From Spartobacteria bacterium (GTDB lineage: Bacteria > Verrucomicrobiota > Verrucomicrobiia > Chthoniobacterales > Chthoniobacteraceae): a DNA stretch of 6,084 nt. Below are positions 4,591-6,084 of this stretch, one piece after another. The stretch is taken from the NCBI GenBank assembly GCA_025350985.1, contig JANXWU010000072.1, positions 1-6,084 of the forward strand, written 5' to 3'. How positions within the stretch are numbered: the stretch's first letter is position 1; every line of letters starts with the position of its first letter. Below the pieces are notes generated by a model. The model had not been told where the DNA came from, did not search any database, and saw nothing but the letters and a program-made list of their open reading frames with translations. Made by a program: the position numbers and the translations under genes.

Positions 4591-6084
4591 CTACGGAGCC
4601 GCGCCGAAACGCATCGAGCCGCTGCCCGCGGGCAGCACGAAGAATCCGTGGCCCGAGCTCTGTTTCTGCACCACCGCACCCTGAAACCGCGTTGCCTTTC
4701 CGCCGGTCAAAAACGCGCCGATGAACAAGCCCGAGGTCGGATTGATCCTCAGCGAAACCAGCGCCGGATTCGGCGCAAGCGGGGCGACGCTGTTGTTCGC
4801 CGCGAGCGTGAGGGTTTGCGTGATCGTGGTCATCCCACTGCCACTCAGCGCGACGATGGCGTTGCCGGGTGCGTCGGCGAAATTCAAAACGCGCGCGCCT
4901 GGCACGGCTTTGTAAACAGAGCCGGCAGCGGCGATTTGCTCGGTGAATCCCGTCACTGCCGGCACGGTGCCGACGGCTAGACGCGGTGATCTTTTCCAAC
5001 TCAGGCTGCCGCTCAAGTCGCCGGCGAGATTGAACGTCAGCGTGCCGGCGAGGACGCCCCGCGCCCCGCCCAGGGTGATGAAAAGTGGGAGCGCGCCATT
5101 TTTCGCCACGCCCGCGCTTTGGGTGAACGGAGTTCCGTCCGCGAGCCAGCCCGAGATTTGCGCCATGCCAGTCGCCGCGAGATTGACGGCGGCAAACCCG
5201 TGGCCCTGCGGTGCGGCGGCGTTGGCCGCGTCGGCGGGCAGATCAATCGTGTAACGGCTCGCGGGCAGGGCCGGATTCGCAAAGAGCCGGCTGGTCGCAA
5301 CGCTGCCGGTCACGCCGCCGTCGCTGATGCTGCCGGTGAGAGCGTTGGTGCTGTTGGTCAGGTCGAGGTGCAGTTGGATGTCCAAGGGAAGCAACGGCGT
5401 GCGACGGGGCAGGGTGGCGTGAAAATTTCCCTGTGCATCGAAGAGCCCGCGCAACGCGTAGCTGAGTCCTTCAAAAACGAATCGTCCTGAAAACGCCCCG
5501 GTCGCCGCCGTCGTCACGCTCGCATACCCAGTGGCCGTGCCGCCCACGCGGATCAAGCCATTGTAAAGTCCGCGCGCGGCGGGAAACGGATTGGGGACGA
5601 AGTTGGCCGTGAGGCTCATCTTCGTGGGCATCGTGAAACTGACGGCGCGAGTGACTGCGGTGACACCGCCCGTCCAGCCGGCAAAGAGAAATCCCGGTGC
5701 TGGAGTCGCCCCGATGGTCACTCCGACTCCGACTTCGCGCAGGCTACTGCCGGCGAATCCGGCGGTGACATTTCCGCTGCCGTTGACGGCGACGGTGAGC
5801 GTGCCGGTGACGACGTAAGTAAAAGTGCTCGCCGTTTCCGCGAGGGTGCCGCCCGCGCCGTCGAGGCTGCGCACGCGCAAGGTGTTCGCGCCTGGAGCGA
5901 GTCCGGGGATGGAGGCGGTCCAAGCCGCGACACCGCTCGCCGGCTGGAAGGGCGCGGGCGTGCCGAGGGAATTTTCCAGCCGCCACACGATGCTGGCCGG
6001 CGCGGGCAAACCACTGGCGGTGCCGGCGGCGACCAAGCCCGAAGTGAGAACGCGCGAGCCGTGCGCGGGTGTGGTGATCGAGAG
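4591..6084 (-). CDS. Secreted or surface protein with Ig-like and InlB-B-type repeat domains (C-terminal part)
   Basis: The frame is open from the right edge to TAG at 4593-4591: 497 residues of a longer protein whose N-terminus, including any signal peptide, lies outside. Numbering from the edge, residues 1-92 form an Ig-like module beginning SITTPAHGSRV and containing the APGANTLRVRSLDGAG turn common in bacterial Ig-like repeats. Residues 93-165 are a divergent InlB-B-type repeat with the hallmark GFLFAGWTGG (131-140) and TMPTKMSLTANF. Residues 170-497 are a Gly/Ala/Thr-rich beta region with recurring units: GYASVTTAATGAFSG (186-200), GFAAVNLAATGMAQISG (296-312) and NPTSGLFIGAF (448-458), ending FQGAVVQKQSSGHGFFV. 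Composition, near absence of cysteine and repeated strands point to an exported, extracellular or outer-surface protein. The last residues (SMRFGAAP) show no PEP-CTERM, LPxTG or Por-type sorting signal. Substrate or binding partner cannot be inferred. A TTG at 6036 is not a credible start, because the Ig-like domain continues through it. Confidence 0.85.
   Translation of the reverse strand, partial: LSITTPAHGSRVLTSGLVAAGTASGLPAPASIVWRLENSLGTPAPFQPASGVAAWTASIPGLAPGANTLRVRSLDGAGGTLAETASTFTYVVTGTLTVAVNGSGNVTAGFAGSSLREVGVGVTIGATPAPGFLFAGWTGGVTAVTRAVSFTMPTKMSLTANFVPNPFPAARGLYNGLIRVGGTATGYASVTTAATGAFSGRFVFEGLSYALRGLFDAQGNFHATLPRRTPLLPLDIQLHLDLTNSTNALTGSISDGGVTGSVATSRLFANPALPASRYTIDLPADAANAAAPQGHGFAAVNLAATGMAQISGWLADGTPFTQSAGVAKNGALPLFITLGGARGVLAGTLTFNLAGDLSGSLSWKRSPRLAVGTVPAVTGFTEQIAAAGSVYKAVPGARVLNFADAPGNAIVALSGSGMTTITQTLTLAANNSVAPLAPNPALVSLRINPTSGLFIGAFLTGGKATRFQGAVVQKQSSGHGFFVLPAGSGSMRFGAAP

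Noticed and set aside
5620..5700. InlB-type repeat read as a sign of an invasin or pathogen
   Set aside because: Divergent InlB-B-like GWTGG repeats are widespread in exported proteins of free-living bacteria and do not indicate virulence.
1..6084. CRISPR array, tRNA/rRNA genes, insertion sequences, phage or defence genes
   Set aside because: I saw no regularly spaced repeats, transposase or integrase motifs, or structured RNA genes; almost all of the window is taken up by five ordinary protein genes.

Overview
The window is ordinary chromosomal coding DNA from a GC-rich bacterium, most likely a member of the Verrucomicrobiota. That guess rests on three things: a DUF6941-type small protein, a large secreted beta-rich protein with an InlB-B-type 'GWTGG' repeat and a C-terminal 'FQGAVVQKQ...GFF' ending as in verrucomicrobial exported proteins, and a general lack of Shine-Dalgarno sequences. 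It is inferred from family memory, not from a marker gene. I see no RNA gene, insertion sequence, CRISPR array, phage gene or toxin module. Five protein genes fill almost the whole window, and no gene-free stretch exceeds about 135 bases.

Layout. Positions 1-1861 (minus) hold most of an Aas-like bifunctional enzyme: a PlsC-type acyltransferase followed by an AMP-forming acyl-ACP/acyl-CoA synthetase. Its C-terminus lies beyond the left edge. A 134-base divergent spacer (1862-1995) contains two perfect inverted repeats. Positions 1996-3273 (plus) encode a complete Spinster-like major facilitator transporter. After a 108-base gap, 3382-4011 (plus) encodes a response regulator whose output part is a coiled coil plus a domain with two CxxC motifs. 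It is convergent with, and overlaps by four bases, a DUF6941-like gene (4008-4457, minus). Upstream of that on the same strand, 4591-6084 (minus) is the C-terminal part of a secreted protein (Ig-like domain, InlB-B-like repeat, beta-rich tail) whose N-terminus lies beyond the right edge.

How the genes may work together. The most suggestive pairing is the Aas-like enzyme with the transporter. In Escherichia coli the MFS lysophospholipid flippase LplT is paired with Aas, which re-acylates the imported lysophospholipid. Here the MFS partner is of the Spinster (Spns) type, a family whose animal member Spns1 is reported to move lysophospholipids. A divergently transcribed lysophospholipid salvage pair, with a Spns-type protein in the LplT role, is therefore a plausible and testable hypothesis. 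The response regulator has no histidine kinase in the window and no recognised DNA-binding domain. The DUF6941 protein and the exported protein have no functional link to the others that the sequence shows.
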